From contig ML133409.1 in NCBI GenBank assembly GCA_003864495.1, forward strand, positions 1,643,671 to 1,707,670: a DNA stretch of 64,000 bases, read 5' to 3'. Under the pieces are notes generated by a model, which was not told the DNA's origin, made no database searches, and saw only the letters and a program-made list of their open reading frames with translations. Below are positions 61,737-64,000 of this stretch, in pieces (the first letter of the stretch is position 1; each line of letters begins with the position of its first letter). A program made the translations under genes and the position numbers. Origin of the DNA: Nemopilema nomurai. Its lineage: Eukaryota > Cnidaria > Scyphozoa > Rhizostomeae > Rhizostomatidae.

Positions 61737-62865
61737 GTTACGGTAAACGTTTTCAACACGAAAATTGGTTTTTCCTACCTAAAGGACAAACTGTTCAAGG
61801 AATCTGGGTAAACTATATATCATTCGATGCACAAGATTATGGCGTATCTAGCCAGATGAAAATTATTGGCAAATAATTTTAAATGTTATTTTCCATGCGA
61901 ATTCATTGCTCAAAAGTGTACCACCTTCAAAAGCTATTTTGTACCCTTGCGTTTGAGGTAACAAAATCTGACTTATACCAGCAGGAAGTGCAGATCCTAA
62001 GCTACCAAATTGTGTCTCAGATTTTTTAAATTCCTCCTCTTCTTGAAACTATACCCTGTCAAAAATTTGCAAACACTTTCCACCCTCCCGCAGCTGTATT
62101 TGGGTCTAAAAGACGGACCAGAGCAAATAAAAAAATTTTGCGATACCCTTTGGTTGCCCAACATCTGCCCTGGCCGTGTGCAAATTTTCGAGCCATTCGA
62201 TGGGTTCCTTGGGTACAAAATAGCGTTTTCGTACCTGTATGTAGAGGAATTTCGAGTCCGGAGAAAAACGGGATTTTACTGATCGCACTTGCGATGATAC
62301 ACATCGGGATCATATTACCAACAACGTAATCCGGGTCAAGTAGTTTAGGCTTTAAAGGCATTGAGTCATGATAAATGGAAAGCGTATACCCAAATTGCAA
62401 AAATTGCTGAGTCATTATGATAGCTGCGTTAATCTGATTGGCTGTCAAGCAAACTGCACACATGATGTTTTAACCTCGCAGTTGATGTCTGATCACATGA
62501 AAGCCGATTTATCACATGAAAACAGACAACAGCCCGTGGAAAACCGCTATTTACCATGACTCAATGCCTTTAAGATCAATTAGCGTCTTTAAATAAGCTC
62601 AACAACCCATAGATGTGCCATACTCTTACACAAACCACAGGAAGCAGACCAACGATAATCGGCTTAACAGGTCGAGGGATTTGGAAACCGCTGCTAGAAA
62701 CTTTGATAAGAAAATTATGGAAACCTTCGTTTATACGGGATTTTCTCCATTTTCAAAACTTCTAACTTCAAACATGGTATCAATATGTACCTTATTAATT
62801 TGGCTATCAGAATGTGAAGTAATCGAAAAATGGATGTTTTCATCCAGAAAACGTTTACCGTAACC
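61737..62865. mobile_element. 1129-bp TTAA-flanked DNA element with perfect 19-bp TIRs
   Basis: GGTTACGGTAAACGTTTTC at 61737-61755 is repeated exactly, inverted, at 62847-62865. Both ends are flanked by TTAA (61733-61736, 62866-62869), the target of piggyBac and Kolobok-type elements. No transposase frame is present; the 134-codon minus-strand frame at 62059-62463 runs into an inserted smaller element and has no known motif. The ends do not match the CCY/GGG pattern of most piggyBac elements, so the superfamily is open. Confidence 0.8.
62356..62569. mobile_element. 214-bp TTAA-flanked MITE nested in the larger element
   Basis: TTAAAGGCATTGAGTCATG at 62352-62370 is repeated exactly, inverted, at 62555-62573, so 15-bp TIRs are bordered on both sides by TTAA. 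Similarity continues inward (ATAAATGG against GTAAATAG). It lies wholly within the 1129-bp element and must be the later insertion. Confidence 0.78.
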
Positions 62866-62902
62866 TTAAAAAAACGTGTATGATAATTTGTCATTTAAGC
62901 TG

Positions 62903-63321
62903 TGTTGGGACCGCTATTTCTAGCGGTGCCCCTATCCAAATGTTCAACGACGAACGAGGTCAAAAGAAGGAGACGCAGAGAAAAATCACCGACTTCGTTT
63001 AACTCTGTATGATCATTCCATTTTTATGCCTCCGTTACACTAACTTGCGTGTATACTAGGTTCCGTCTACTAGCTTCCGTCTACTAGCCTCCGTCTACTC
63101 GCTTGCGTGTATACTGGGTTCCGTCTACTAGCTAGCGTGTCTACTACGAGTGGCTATATTTATATATTTAGGATACGCAACAAGCATTTCCGTAGCGACT
63201 CCCATTACTAATTACCATCAAATTATCTGATTAAATACTGTCAATATGCACTACGTGCTGCCGTGACGATCGGCACGAACGATTTCATGCAAACCTGCCA
63301 AACAGGTTCTGGGCCCCAACA
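62903..63321. mobile_element. Solo LTR (419 bp)
   Basis: The unit begins TGTTGGGACC and ends GGGCCCCAACA, giving the inverted TG...CA termini of a long terminal repeat. It is flanked by the 5-bp direct repeat AGCTG (62898-62902 and 63322-63326), as expected for integrase-driven insertion followed by LTR-LTR recombination. No internal retroelement sequence is adjacent. A 14-bp tandem repeat lies inside it. Confidence 0.75.
63050..63140. repeat. 14-bp repeat inside the solo LTR
   Basis: Imperfect copies of a unit like TAGCTTCCGTCTAC, alternating with TTGCGTGTATAC. They lie within the LTR and may be a repeated regulatory block of its U3 region. Confidence 0.7.
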
Positions 63322-63410
63322 AGCTGCTTTTTGCGAGTTAAGCTGCTTTTTGCGAGTTAAGCTGCTTTTTGCGAGTTAAGCTGCTTTTTGCGAGTTAAGC
63401 TGCTTTTTGC
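63322..63410 (+). repeat. 19-bp tandem array directly after the solo LTR
   Basis: Four exact copies of AGCTGCTTTTTGCGAGTTA, then a partial fifth. The array begins at the first base after the LTR, so the AGCTG target duplication is also the start of the first repeat unit. Confidence 0.9.
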
Positions 63411-63565
63411 TAAGATTTTTCCAGATATTTTTACTAACTGAATCTCTTTGCGCACAATGAGGTACAACTGTTATACTTTGGGGTAAAAGAATGAACTGCT
63501 ACGATGAATAACCAACTCGCAGCTGACAACTCGCAAAGTATAATTCCTTCCGAACCTCGGTGATA

Positions 63566-63700
63566 TAGGAACCACTTTATAAGGAACCTACATGTAGAAG
63601 GCCGAAATATTTAAAGAACTTAAACTACTAAAAATTAATCACTAAGGAAGTTGTCGATTTGAAATATTTTATAACTGCAAGCATCCAGAATGTCACTAAT
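63566..63700 (+). mobile_element. LINE fragment, inverted copy of the one at 58.3-58.4 kb
   Basis: The plus strand here (AACCACTTTATAAGGAACC, then CTACATGTAGAAG, AAATATTTAAAGAACTTA, TTTATAACTGCAAGC) matches the minus strand of 58410-58270 with scattered differences. It corresponds to the part of the LINE ORF just upstream of the NTYLYSFFPRT motif and is broken off before it. Confidence 0.65.
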
Positions 63701-63888
63701 TTTACCCCAAACTGGCAAAAGTCCACCGATACTTGTAGGGGAAATCAATGTTATCTAGTCTTGATCTTTTCTTTAGTGTTCTCTTTATACGATATATCAA
63801 CGAAATACGATCCACAATACACAATCTTTTTCTCCGGTTCGTTCACAATCTTCAATCCGTTATCCGATACTTTTCAATCCTACCTGTC

Positions 63889-64000
63889 CAGGGGCGGATC
63901 CAGCAATTATTCTGACGGGTGCTCATATAGAAAGGTTTGCAACCAAGGGCTATTGACAAACATCGTACCCATGTTAATACGCGACAAACAAAATGGAAGT
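63889..64000 (+). mobile_element. Terminus of a hAT-like element running off the window
   Basis: CAGGGGCGGATCCAG at 63889-63903 is the form of terminal repeat widely seen in animal hAT elements. The rest of the element would lie beyond base 64000, so neither the opposite end nor a target duplication can be checked here. Confidence 0.4.

Noticed and set aside
62059..62463. 134-codon minus-strand frame
   Set aside because: It crosses the border of the nested 214-bp MITE, so it cannot be one ancestral gene.
1..64000. CRISPR arrays, bacterial operons, ribosome binding sites
   Set aside because: The tandem arrays have no unique spacers, and the genes are spliced eukaryotic genes.

Overview
The window is nuclear DNA of an invertebrate animal. 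It is AT-rich, the genes are split into many small exons with GT-AG introns, and introns and gaps are full of short DNA transposons, minisatellites and decayed LINEs. The protein set (classical penta-EF-hand calpains, calcineurin B, a ZFYVE19/ANCHR homologue, a MAP10 homologue) is metazoan. I suspect an early-branching lineage such as an anthozoan cnidarian, but that is inference; the sequence does not name the species.

Layout. 1-5.9 kb: minus-strand ZFYVE19/ANCHR-like gene whose 3' end is missing or uncertain. 8.7-12.5 kb: minus-strand MAP10-like gene in three exons. 15.2-22.0 kb: plus-strand calcineurin B (six exons), with two insertion-type DNA elements in introns 4 and 5 and a one-base phase deficit at the exon 2/3 junction. 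22.0-28.2 kb: no convincing gene. 28.2-41.2 kb and 44.5-53.6 kb: two tandem plus-strand calpains (19 and 17 coding exons) with nearly identical exon sizes and phases, both with intact Cys-His-Asn triads. 54.8-57.1 kb: minus-strand six-exon gene for a 288-residue coiled-coil protein whose C-terminus resembles the monopolin subunit Csm1/Pcs1. 57.2 kb onward: a divergent plus-strand gene starting 136 bp away, of which two exons are seen. 57.7-64 kb: a transposon-rich zone with LINE fragments, nested TTAA-flanked elements, a solo LTR with 5-bp target duplication, tandem arrays and an apparent hAT terminus at the window edge.

How the genes relate. Calcineurin B and the calpains are Ca2+-binding EF-hand proteins, but they are separate families and I see no operon-like link. 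ZFYVE19, MAP10 and the Csm1-like protein all have family ties to cell division (abscission checkpoint, microtubules in cytokinesis, kinetochore/monopolin); their proximity may be chance. All exon models were assembled by hand from splice signals, reading phase and remembered family patterns; none has transcript or database support here.
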